Source: Candidatus Bathyarchaeota archaeon | GTDB lineage: Archaea > Thermoproteota > Bathyarchaeia > TCS64 | Assembly: GCA_013329615.1 (NCBI GenBank) | Contig: DUKA01000153.1 | Span: forward strand, 767 to 20,701 | Length of the DNA stretch: 19,935 nt | Reading direction: 5' to 3' | Shown here: positions 13,843 through 19,935 of the stretch, piece by piece | Numbering within the stretch: the first letter of the stretch is position 1 | Layout: each line of letters starts with the position of its first letter | The notes under the pieces: generated by a model | What the model was told of the DNA's origin: nothing | The model's database searches: none | Seen by the model: only the letters and a program-made list of their open reading frames with translations | Translations under genes and position numbers: made by a program

Positions 13843-14310
13843 ATGTGGAGCCTCGTCGCGGTCGCGCAGCAGGGCCCCCCGGACGACCGGGGCCTCGGAC
13901 AGCTTCTCATCCCGGTCGCCGCCGTGATTGCCGTCCTCCTCATAATCATAATAGTGATCCTCCTCTTCCCCCGGTTGAAGAGCGTGAGGAGTTCAAAACC
14001 GCTTGAACCGGAAGTAAAAAAGATCGAGGAGAGGGAGGCGATCGAGAAACCAGCGGCGGAGAAACCCCTCGACGTAACCCTGCGCCTGCTCAGCGAGGAC
14101 GAACGGAGAGTAGTTGAACTCCTCGTCAGGAGCGGGGGGCAGATGCTCCAGAAGGACATATCCTACGAGTTGAAGCTGAACAGGGTCAAGACGCATCGAG
14201 TTCTCGTCGGCCTAATCGAGCGGGGCGTCGTGGGCGCAGAGAAGCACTTCAACACGAACATGATCACACTCGCAGAGTGGTTGAGGGGCGAGTTGACGGG
14301 CTTGAAGTAA
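13843..14310 (+). CDS. Membrane-anchored winged-helix protein
   Basis: A 155-residue protein. A short N-terminal segment (about 1-20) is followed by one long hydrophobic helix (about 21-43, LLIPVAAVIAVLLIIIIVIL), then a charged linker (about 45-75, rich in Lys, Glu and Pro). The C-terminal winged helix (about 80-150) contains SEDERRVVELLVRSGGQMLQ, then KDISYELKLNRVKTHRVLVG and LIERGVVGAEKH, i.e. a helix-turn-helix with a wing, of the MarR-like type found in archaeal membrane-tethered regulators. DNA binding in the cytoplasm with a membrane tether is the likely layout. No sensor domain or protease site is visible. It is divergent from the secreted Cys-rich protein gene, a natural candidate target. 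Confidence 0.85.
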   Translation: MWSLVAVAQQGPPDDRGLGQLLIPVAAVIAVLLIIIIVILLFPRLKSVRSSKPLEPEVKKIEEREAIEKPAAEKPLDVTLRLLSEDERRVVELLVRSGGQMLQKDISYELKLNRVKTHRVLVGLIERGVVGAEKHFNTNMITLAEWLRGELTGLK

Positions 14311-14319
14311 TGCCGACGA

Positions 14320-15537
14320 CTATGTGACTATGCAGCCCTCCTGCGGGGTGAAGATCTCACCCCTCCACCTGTTGATTATATAGGCGAGGCTGAAGGGGAT
14401 GATGACCGTCGTTATCGTCGAGACCGCTATGAAGCTGCTGAAGACGAACTCGTCGATGACCCCCGCCGAGAAGAATATCTGGACGGGGATAATCCCCATG
14501 CTGAACTTTGCGCTCAGCCCGAGGCCGACGACGAGGATGCTCTTCATGCTCATACCCATGAGCCTCCCCACGGCGTAGGCGGAGAGGAACTTGCCGATGA
14601 AGTTGGCCACGAGGAGGAGCAAGGTCAGCGGTAGACTCGCAGCCATGCTGCCTAACCCTGTGTCAAGCCCGATGCCGAAGAAGAAGACGGGACCGAGGAA
14701 GCCGTAGCTAAGGGCTCTGAGTATCGTGAGCACCCTCTTGTCGGCGTCGAGGTCTCTCAGGAACCGCTGGAAGCTAAGCCCCGCCACGATGGAGCCGAGG
14801 AGGATGCCGAGGCCGAAACTCTGTGTGATTGCGACGAGTGTGAGTATCGAGGAGAGTAGGAGTATTAGCAGGTGGTTGTCGTTGGGAGTGCCTTCGAATC
14901 GGGCAAACCGCGGGAGGATCACACGATTGAGCAGCAACGCCACGCCGATGAAGAGTGCGAACCCTAAGATCATGTAGAGGGGGTCGACGGCAGCAGAGGT
15001 CGCCCCCACCATGACGGACGCCACCGACGCGAGGATTACCTCCGCGATGTCATCGACGATGCCTGGACAGAGTATTAGGCTCGCTTCCCGCGACTTTATG
15101 ACGCCGAGCTCGTCGAGGATCGGCGCGATCGTCGTCTCCGCCACCGTCGCGAGGGCCGTCGAGACCACAAGCGAAACGAGCGGCGGGTAGCCAAACCACG
15201 TCAAGACGACATAGCCGAGGAGCGTGGAGAAGCCCATGTTCAGGACGCTTATCAGGAGTATAGGCCTACCAAGGCTCAATATCGCCTTCGGCTCCAGTTG
15301 CACACCCACTGTGAGTAGGAGGAACATGATGCCGAGCGTCGATAGGACGGTGAAGCCCTCGGTGCCGGGGAGCCCCGTCCAGACCACCGAGTTAGGGAGG
15401 AGCTGGAAGAGGAAGCCCACGAGGAGGGGGGCTAGGAGTGTCGGCATCCTGTAGCGGTCGAGGGGGAAATGCAGGATGTAAGAGGCGAAGAACATACCCG
15501 CGAGCGCCACCATGAGCGAGACTACGACGGACTGCAA
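14320..15537 (-). CDS. CPA2-family cation/proton antiporter (KefB/NapA-like)
   Basis: A 405-residue integral membrane protein with about 12 hydrophobic helices. The conserved FLLLTVGVQLEP (72-83), STALATVAETTIAPILDELG (126-145) and ILCPGIVDDIAEVIL (155-169) mark the CPA superfamily. The two adjacent Asp (162-163) correspond to the ion-binding DD pair of NapA/NhaA-type electrogenic antiporters. No C-terminal TrkA/RCK domain is present, so it is the bare transporter. The TTG at 15537 is preferred: GGTGA lies just upstream and a TATA box at 15573-15582 fits; an ATG at 15513 is the alternative. It is divergent from an ArsR-type regulator with a palindrome between them, which suggests it is regulated by it. 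Confidence 0.92.
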   Translation of the reverse strand: MQSVVVSLMVALAGMFFASYILHFPLDRYRMPTLLAPLLVGFLFQLLPNSVVWTGLPGTEGFTVLSTLGIMFLLLTVGVQLEPKAILSLGRPILLISVLNMGFSTLLGYVVLTWFGYPPLVSLVVSTALATVAETTIAPILDELGVIKSREASLILCPGIVDDIAEVILASVASVMVGATSAAVDPLYMILGFALFIGVALLLNRVILPRFARFEGTPNDNHLLILLLSSILTLVAITQSFGLGILLGSIVAGLSFQRFLRDLDADKRVLTILRALSYGFLGPVFFFGIGLDTGLGSMAASLPLTLLLLVANFIGKFLSAYAVGRLMGMSMKSILVVGLGLSAKFSMGIIPVQIFFSAGVIDEFVFSSFIAVSTITTVIIPFSLAYIINRWRGEIFTPQEGCIVT

Positions 15538-15555
15538 GACTCTTCACCCGGATAA

Positions 15556-15571
15556 GTTAGACGCGTCTAAC
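15556..15571. promoter_or_regulatory. Perfect 16-bp palindrome, likely operator
   Basis: GTTAGACGCGTCTAAC is identical to its reverse complement. It lies between the antiporter and ArsR-type genes, touching the BRE side of the rightward TATA box and covering about -4 to -19 of the predicted leftward start. That position would let a bound dimer block both promoters. The natural ligand is the wHTH protein encoded at 15614. Confidence 0.6.
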
Positions 15572-15572
15572 C

Positions 15573-15582
15573 ATTTTATATT
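15573..15582. promoter_or_regulatory. Shared TATA region of the antiporter/ArsR divergon
   Basis: ATTTTATATT reads as a TATA box on both strands. Rightward it predicts a start near 15606 (8 nt before the ATG at 15614). Leftward it predicts a start near 15552 (15 nt before the TTG at 15537). Confidence 0.6.
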
Positions 15583-15613
15583 CTTTACCAGTCCCAAAAT
15601 ATATGATCCCTCG

Positions 15614-16210
15614 ATGCAGGCAGTTAGGGTGATACGCGACCCCGACACCATCAGGCTCCTCGCCGACCTGGCGAGGCGGCAGCTCCTCCGATATATCTCG
15701 AAGCACCCAATGACGCAGACGGAGCTCGCCGGAGCGACACGCCTCACTGAGCCCTCGGTGAGCCACCACCTCCAGATACTGCTCAAGGCGGGACTCATCA
15801 AGATACAGCGCATGGAACCCGGCGCCAGGGGAGCCGTGAAGAAGTACTACGAGCCTACGGCACTCCTCTTCATCGAGGACTGGGACTCGACACCACCGGA
15901 CCAGCGGAGGTACTTCATCCACACCCACTTGGAGAGGCTCAGGGGGATGCTCAGCGTCTTCCACCTCACGTACAGGGGCTTCACATTCAACACGGGGGAG
16001 TTGGAGGAACTGGCGAAGGACATCGCCTCTCGCGTTTCGGTGGTGGCGGAGCGCCATGAGGGCGATGAATATGCCGGGGACAGGGAGCAGCTCATGATCG
16101 GTATCTACAGCGAGACGCTGGAGACCATCATGGGAGAGGAGAGGTGGAGGAGCTTCTTCGAGCCACTCATCGCCTCGAATCCGCAGACACGCGCCCCTCT
16201 TAAAGCATAA
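15614..16210 (+). CDS. ArsR-type winged-helix transcriptional regulator
   Basis: A 198-residue protein. The N-terminal winged helix (about 5-85) has the ArsR layout: RDPDTIRLLADLARRQLLRY, TQTELAGATRLTEPSVSHHL (recognition helix about 46-60), QILLKAGLIKIQ, and a wing through GARGAVKKYYEPT. The C-terminal half (about 90-198) is helical and charged, with no ArsR metal-site Cys; it probably carries dimerisation and ligand sensing of an unknown type. The ATG at 15614 is chosen because the longer reading passes through the TATA region and palindrome. It is divergent from the antiporter, so it probably controls that gene and itself; an ion or pH-linked signal is plausible. The next gene's promoter overlaps its 3' end. 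Confidence 0.88.
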   Translation: MQAVRVIRDPDTIRLLADLARRQLLRYISKHPMTQTELAGATRLTEPSVSHHLQILLKAGLIKIQRMEPGARGAVKKYYEPTALLFIEDWDSTPPDQRRYFIHTHLERLRGMLSVFHLTYRGFTFNTGELEELAKDIASRVSVVAERHEGDEYAGDREQLMIGIYSETLETIMGEERWRSFFEPLIASNPQTRAPLKA

Positions 16211-16213
16211 ATG
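16205..16213 (+). promoter_or_regulatory. TATA-like box of the M20 gene
   Basis: GCATAAATG is centred about 37 nt before the TTG at 16246 and overlaps the regulator's stop codon. It predicts a leader of about 10 nt. Confidence 0.45.
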
Positions 16214-16245
16214 CGTGAAAGAGTGCCCCATACACTCGATACAAT

Positions 16246-17466
16246 TTGAACGTGCTTGACTACCTCAAGAAGGAGGAGATAGTGGAACTCGGCTGCGACC
16301 TCATACGCCAGCCGAGCCTTACCCGACAGGAGGGCCCCGCCGTCAAGTTCGCCAAAGACTGGTTCGAGGGCAACGGCTTCGACGAGGTCACCCTGCAGGA
16401 GGTTGAGCCAGGGCGCAATCAGGTCGTCGCCCGCCTCAAGGGGGACGGCACGGGCAAAAGCATGATGTTCAACGGCCACCTCGACATCGACCCCATCACC
16501 GCCTCGTGGGAGTGGGACCCCTACGAGCCAAAGGTCGAGGGCAACAGGCTCTGGGGCGCAGGCATCCACAACATGAAGAGCGGCGACGCCGCCATGATGT
16601 GCGCCGCACTGGCGATAAAGAGGAGCAAGGCCAAGCTACGCGGCGATCTCATCGTCGAGTGCGTCGTCGGCGAGCTTCAGGGGGGCGTCGGCACCGTCCA
16701 TGCTCTCAAGCAGGGCGTCTGGGCCGACATGGCTATAGTCCCAGAGCCCTACAGCGTCGACAATATACTCACAAAGTGCGTTGGCGTACACGACTTCGCT
16801 GTACACACCCTCGGGCGCAGCGAGCACATCAGCCGCATGGAGGAGAGCATAAACGCCATCACGAAGATGCGCAAGGTCCTCGACAGGCTCGACAAGATGA
16901 AGTTCGAGGCACGCGACCCCGACCTCCCCGGCGCACCCCGCTGGGTCGCGGGCAGCATCATCGGCGGCAGGAACCGCGAATACGACCTCGCCGGCCCATA
17001 CAACATCCCCGACTTCTGCACCATCATCGTCGACTTCCGCTACCCGCCGGGCTACGAGATCGAGGAGATCAACGCGCGCATGGTGGCGATGCTCGAGGAC
17101 ATCAAGAAGGATGACCCCGAGTTCAAGTACGAGTTCGAGTACCCCATCGATCCCAAATGGCGCGTCGGAGGCATGGTCATGCCCCCCATGGGAGTCAGTC
17201 CCAACAGCGAGGTCGTCAAGCTCCTCAAAGAGAACCACAAGAGGGCCACCGGCAACTACCCGGTAAAGGTCGGAGCTGTCCCACCGCGCAGCTACTGTGG
17301 GAACGACACCGCCCACCTCGCCAAGGCGGGCATAGAGTGCTGCCTCTACGGCCCACGCGGCTACCCCGACGAGGTCGAGAAGCACGTACGCATCGACGAG
17401 ATGGTGACCTGCTCCAAGGCGATGTGCCTCACCGCCTACGAGGTCCTCACCAAGGCGAAGAAGTAA
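16246..17466 (+). CDS. M20-family metallopeptidase homologue with altered metal site
   Basis: A 406-residue protein of the ArgE/DapE/carboxypeptidase G2 family: a catalytic domain (about 1-180 and 300-406) with an inserted dimerisation domain (about 185-295, GRSEHISRMEESINAI). By alignment to the usual motifs, metal ligand His78 (MMFNGHLDID, with Asp80), Glu167 (VPEPYS) and His380 (EKHVRIDEM) are present, but the bridging Asp is Asn109 (GAGIHNMKSG) and the EE pair reads Glu143-Leu144 (VVGELQGG). So the catalytic base may remain while one zinc site is changed. It should act on an amide of a small N-acyl amino acid or similar, or may have lost canonical activity. TTG at 16246; GTG at 16252 is possible. 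It lies before the BKACE gene on the same strand, with a 99-nt gap. Confidence 0.88.
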   Translation: MNVLDYLKKEEIVELGCDLIRQPSLTRQEGPAVKFAKDWFEGNGFDEVTLQEVEPGRNQVVARLKGDGTGKSMMFNGHLDIDPITASWEWDPYEPKVEGNRLWGAGIHNMKSGDAAMMCAALAIKRSKAKLRGDLIVECVVGELQGGVGTVHALKQGVWADMAIVPEPYSVDNILTKCVGVHDFAVHTLGRSEHISRMEESINAITKMRKVLDRLDKMKFEARDPDLPGAPRWVAGSIIGGRNREYDLAGPYNIPDFCTIIVDFRYPPGYEIEEINARMVAMLEDIKKDDPEFKYEFEYPIDPKWRVGGMVMPPMGVSPNSEVVKLLKENHKRATGNYPVKVGAVPPRSYCGNDTAHLAKAGIECCLYGPRGYPDEVEKHVRIDEMVTCSKAMCLTAYEVLTKAKK

Positions 17467-17483
17467 ACCTCCCTACGCGCACC

Positions 17484-17489
17484 TTTTTT
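17484..17489 (+). terminator. T-tract terminator after the M20 gene
   Basis: Six T residues lie 18 nt after the M20 stop codon. The tract merges into an inverted repeat (17486-17493 with 17515-17522). Confidence 0.4.
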
Positions 17490-17522
17490 CAGTTACTTGT
17501 TTTATGCGTGACTGACTGAAAA
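17486..17522. repeat. Inverted repeat upstream of the BKACE gene
   Basis: TTTTCAGT (17486-17493) and ACTGAAAA (17515-17522) are perfect 8-bp inverted arms around 21 nt. A second, imperfect pairing (17489-17496 with 17508-17515) nests inside. It lies between the T-tract and the presumed BKACE promoter, so it could be an operator or part of the terminator. Confidence 0.4.
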
Positions 17523-17525
17523 CTT

Positions 17526-17533
17526 CTATTAGA
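17526..17533 (+). promoter_or_regulatory. Weak TATA-like box of the BKACE operon
   Basis: CTATTAGA is centred about 36 nt before the TTG at 17566. The match is poor compared with other boxes in the window, but it lies in the right place and just downstream of the inverted repeat. Confidence 0.3.
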
Positions 17534-17565
17534 AGATTGACCAGTCCTCTAAGACAGGTGTTTGC

Positions 17566-18426
17566 TTGGAGAAACTGATAATCACTGCCGCCGTCTCGGG
17601 CGGCGAGTACGTTTCAAGGAAGGATACGCCCTACGTTCCCAAGACCGTCGACGAGATGGTTGAGGAGGTTGTCAAGAGCGTCGAGGCGGGGGCGTCCATA
17701 GTGCACCTGCACGCTAAGGACCCCGAGACCGGTGAGGCGTACTCGGGTGACCCCAACCCCGTCCTGAAGGAATACATCAAGGCGATTCGCGACAGGATCG
17801 ACGTCGTCATCAACGTCACCACCGGCGGAGGCAGAGTGGGGAACCCGGTTGAGGTCTGGGATCGCCTCGTGAAGGAGAAGTGCCTGCTCGGGGAGGAGAT
17901 GATGAGCCTCAATATGGGGACAATCAACAGGTGGGCGGACCACCCAACGGGGGACGTCTTCCTGAACACGGTGCCCATGATCGAGAGGTGGTGCGGCTAC
18001 ATGCGCGAGGCAGGGGTCAAGCCAGAGCACGAGGTCTACGACACCGGCATGATCAACACCTGCGTGAAGATCGCTGAGAAGAAGATCGTCCCCGAACCCC
18101 TACACATCCAATTCGTCATGGTCGGGAGGACGGGATTCCTGCCGACGATGAAGAGCCTCATCTACAGCCTCGACCAGATACCCCCGACGTGGACGTGGAG
18201 CGTCTGCGCCCTCGGCAGGAACGAGATACCCATGTGTACCGCAGCGATGATACAGGGCGGCCACGTCAGAGTCGGATTCGAGGACAATGTCTTCCTCCGC
18301 AAGGGCGAACTCGCGAAGAGCAACGCTGACCTCGTCAAGAAGATGACCAACATTGCCAAGGAACTCGAGAGACCCATTGCCGACCCCACCGAGACGAGGA
18401 AGATCCTCGGCCTAAAGAAACGCTAG
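17566..18426 (+). CDS. Beta-keto acid cleavage enzyme (BKACE, DUF849)
   Basis: A 286-residue TIM-barrel enzyme of the Kce/BKACE family. Family chemistry: a beta-keto acid plus acetyl-CoA gives acetoacetate plus a new acyl-CoA. Sequence marks are the N-terminal IITAAVSGGEY, SIVHLHAKDPETGE with zinc ligands His47 and His49, VVINVTTGGGRVGNP, and GGHVRVGFEDNVF with zinc ligand Glu239 and the catalytic Arg235, which keep the four-residue spacing of the known Kce site (Arg226/Glu230). The usual HLHVRDP reads HLHAKDP, a mild variation. Substrate class cannot be read directly. A beta-hydroxy acid dehydrogenase follows 23 nt downstream, suggesting that its keto product is the BKACE substrate. Start TTG at 17566. 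Confidence 0.93.
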   Translation: MEKLIITAAVSGGEYVSRKDTPYVPKTVDEMVEEVVKSVEAGASIVHLHAKDPETGEAYSGDPNPVLKEYIKAIRDRIDVVINVTTGGGRVGNPVEVWDRLVKEKCLLGEEMMSLNMGTINRWADHPTGDVFLNTVPMIERWCGYMREAGVKPEHEVYDTGMINTCVKIAEKKIVPEPLHIQFVMVGRTGFLPTMKSLIYSLDQIPPTWTWSVCALGRNEIPMCTAAMIQGGHVRVGFEDNVFLRKGELAKSNADLVKKMTNIAKELERPIADPTETRKILGLKKR

Positions 18427-18449
18427 ACACACGCGGGAGAGTTTTTCGG

Positions 18450-19403
18450 TTGATCAATGAAGTAAAAAAGATCGCCTGCGTCGGTAGCGGGCTCGTAGGC
18501 CAAGGTTGGGCCAGCCTCTTCGCCCTCGCGGGCTACAAGGTCACACTGGTCGACGTGAACGAGAAGGTCCTAGGGGATGCCTTGGAGAGGACCAAGAGCA
18601 AGATGCGTTTCCTCGAGGAGGCGGGGCTCGCGAAGGGCGCCGAGAGGGCATCCAAGCGGCTGAGCACGACGACGAACATGGCCGAGGCGGTGGGCGGCGC
18701 CGACTTCGTTCAGGAGTCCGTCTTCGAGAGCTACCCGGCGAAGAAGGAAGTCTACGCCAAGATGGACGAAACCGCTAACCGGCGCGTCATCCTGTCGAGC
18801 AGCTCCTCCGGCCTCATGATGTCTGAGATACAGAAGGCAGCCAAGAGGCACCCCGAGCGCTGCATAGTCTCCCACCCATGGAACCCATCCTACTTGGTCC
18901 CCCTCGTGGAGATCTCGCCAGGCAACCTCACATCCCAAGAAACCGTCAAAAAGACCTACGAACTCATGGAAAACATAGGCAAGGTCCCTGTCGTGTTAAA
19001 GAAGGAGGTTCCCGGCTTCATCGCAAACAGGCTGTCGGCGGCGCTTTGGCGCGAGGCCCTGAATCTCGTGGATATGGGGGTCGCATCTGTCGAGGACGTG
19101 GACAAGGCCATCGTGAATGGGCCCGGCCTGAGGTGGGCTATCATGGGTCCCTACCTCACGTACCATCTCGGAGGCGGCAGGGGCGGCATCGAGTACCTGT
19201 TGAAGCACATTGACGTCTCGAAGGCGAAGTGGCTTGAGACGATGGCGAAGTGGACGGAGACCCCCGAGTCCGCCGTGCAGAAGGCGATCGAGGGAGTGCA
19301 CGAATTGCCGTCGGTGAAGAGCCACAGTTACGACGAGCTGGAGGAGTGGCGGGATGGCCTCATGGTCGACATACTGAGGTCCCGCAACAAACGAGTGGGA
19401 TGA
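18450..19403 (+). CDS. 3-hydroxyacid dehydrogenase, L-carnitine/L-gulonate 3-dehydrogenase-like
   Basis: A 317-residue member of the 3-hydroxyacyl-CoA dehydrogenase family. The N-terminal Rossmann motif is CVGSGLVGQGWA, with an NAD-selective acidic end of strand 2 (VTLVDVNE). The active site is SHPWNPSYLVPLVEI (catalytic His142, Asn145). PGFIANRL and GPGLRWAIMGPY..YHLGGG are the segments that distinguish the lambda-crystallin/L-gulonate/L-carnitine dehydrogenase branch, which acts on free beta-hydroxy acids, from the CoA-thioester branch. It lacks the C-terminal thioesterase fused to some bacterial carnitine dehydrogenases. The TTG start at 18450 is the only one that leaves the Rossmann strand intact; GGGAGAG is upstream. 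It is 23 nt after BKACE, so the two likely form an operon. Confidence 0.9.
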   Translation: MINEVKKIACVGSGLVGQGWASLFALAGYKVTLVDVNEKVLGDALERTKSKMRFLEEAGLAKGAERASKRLSTTTNMAEAVGGADFVQESVFESYPAKKEVYAKMDETANRRVILSSSSSGLMMSEIQKAAKRHPERCIVSHPWNPSYLVPLVEISPGNLTSQETVKKTYELMENIGKVPVVLKKEVPGFIANRLSAALWREALNLVDMGVASVEDVDKAIVNGPGLRWAIMGPYLTYHLGGGRGGIEYLLKHIDVSKAKWLETMAKWTETPESAVQKAIEGVHELPSVKSHSYDELEEWRDGLMVDILRSRNKRVG

Positions 19404-19414
19404 GCCTCGCCTAG

Positions 19415-19935
19415 TTATGGTTCGATGAAGCCCGAGTCGAGGAACGCCGGGTTTGGGTACGAGTAGAACCCCTTTCCCGTCTTGACCCCGAGCTCACCCT
19501 TCTCGATCTTGTCGAGGAGCAGCCTCGGCGGCGCGTCCCGGGGGTCGCCAGATTCGCCGTAGTACACGTTCTCGATGTCCCTTACGACGTCGAGTCCGAC
19601 TTTATCCATCAACCCGAATGGCCCCATCTTTGTGCCGTAGTAGCTCATCCAGGCCCTGTCGACGTCCTCGTAGGATGCTATGCCGTCGTCGACGAGGTGG
19701 AGGCACTCCCTCTTCACGGCGCGCCACACCCTGTTGAAGATGAAGCCAGTACTCTCCTTACTCACAACGAGCGGGAGCATGCCTATGGACCTCATGAAGA
19801 CCCCGACGCTGGTCATCGTCTCGTCGGAGGTCGTGTGCCCCCTCATCAGCTCGACGATGTGGCTTCTCCAAGGATTTGAGTAGAAGTGGGTGTTGAGGAC
19901 CCGATCCATCCTCCGCGTGGCGTCATCTATTAGGG
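19415..19935 (-). CDS. 3-hydroxyacyl-CoA dehydrogenase, C-terminal part (cut by window edge)
   Basis: Open through the right edge: the frame continues upstream of the internal ATG at 19909 as LIDDATRR, so that ATG is not the start. The visible 172 or so residues contain RVLNTHFYSNPW (active-site His and Asn), ESTGFIFNRVWRAV, and the helical dimer domain with GPFGLMDKVGLDVV, ending GVKTGKGFYSYPNP, the typical 3-hydroxybutyryl-CoA dehydrogenase tail. The NAD-binding Rossmann half lies beyond the window. It differs clearly from the 18450 protein (it has the K.GKGFY.Y tail), so it likely belongs to the CoA-thioester branch. The two genes are tail to tail with an 11-nt gap. Confidence 0.88.
   Translation of the reverse strand, partial: LIDDATRRMDRVLNTHFYSNPWRSHIVELMRGHTTSDETMTSVGVFMRSIGMLPLVVSKESTGFIFNRVWRAVKRECLHLVDDGIASYEDVDRAWMSYYGTKMGPFGLMDKVGLDVVRDIENVYYGESGDPRDAPPRLLLDKIEKGELGVKTGKGFYSYPNPAFLDSGFIEP

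Noticed and set aside
16636..17385. 249-residue minus-strand frame opposite the M20 gene
   Set aside because: An antisense shadow caused by high third-position GC in the M20 gene; the sequence has no domain.
17467..17565. Possible small RNA gene between M20 and BKACE
   Set aside because: Only a T-tract and an inverted repeat are visible; no tRNA, riboswitch or conserved RNA fold could be recognised.
1..19935. CRISPR arrays, insertion sequences, toxin-antitoxin pairs or phage genes
   Set aside because: I looked for regularly spaced repeats, transposase motifs and terminal repeats and found none; the gaps are too short to hold them.

Overview
The window is archaeal chromosome from a GC-rich genome (clearly above 50% G+C by eye). 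It encodes a proteasome alpha subunit, tRNA-Ile2 agmatinylcytidine synthetase (TiaS), a stand-alone Lrp/AsnC effector domain and many small zinc-ribbon proteins. Most genes are preceded by a TATA-like box about 26-28 nt upstream of the start codon, which is the signature of archaeal leaderless transcription. TTG starts are frequent. I cannot fix the phylum; a TACK/Bathyarchaeia-like or a Euryarchaeal lineage would both fit. There are no rRNA or tRNA genes, insertion sequences, CRISPR arrays or recognisable defence islands. Coding density is very high and no gap between genes exceeds about 150 nt.

Layout, left to right. 1-872 (minus): the 5' end of an NAD(P)H-hydrate repair enzyme, then a HAD phosphatase. 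953-2528: a stand-alone RAM domain protein (plus), a retropepsin-like aspartyl protease (minus) and a membrane-anchored Fib_succ_major protein (plus). 2592-8588 (plus): TiaS, a tiny zinc ribbon overlapping a flavin reductase, a PhzF-like isomerase, a GNAT acetyltransferase, proteasome alpha, the radical SAM enzyme AmrS and a pyruvate-kinase C-domain-like protein. 8628-9499 (plus): a 51-residue two-helix membrane peptide and a DedA/VTT-type membrane protein. 9480-11192 (minus): PolX with a PHP domain. 11246-13287 (plus): a zinc-ribbon protein translationally coupled to a cytosolic UshA-type metallophosphatase/nucleotidase. 13305-14310: a secreted Cys-rich glycoprotein candidate (minus) divergent from a membrane-tethered winged-helix protein (plus). 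14320-16210: a CPA2 cation/proton antiporter (minus) divergent from an ArsR-type regulator (plus). 16246-19403 (plus): an M20 peptidase homologue, a beta-keto acid cleavage enzyme (BKACE) and a lambda-crystallin/carnitine-dehydrogenase-like oxidoreductase. 19415-end (minus): a partial second 3-hydroxyacyl-CoA dehydrogenase.

Most genes look like single-gene leaderless transcription units for housekeeping work. The parts that look co-designed are: (i) the BKACE and dehydrogenase pair, which together could oxidise a beta-hydroxy acid and cleave the keto product with acetyl-CoA; (ii) the antiporter and ArsR divergon, which shares one TATA region beside a perfect 16-bp palindrome; and (iii) the PolX and zinc-ribbon divergon, where one near-palindromic TATA box sits exactly 27 nt from both start codons. 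These are the strongest candidates for something new. Nothing here is proof of a novel multi-gene system.
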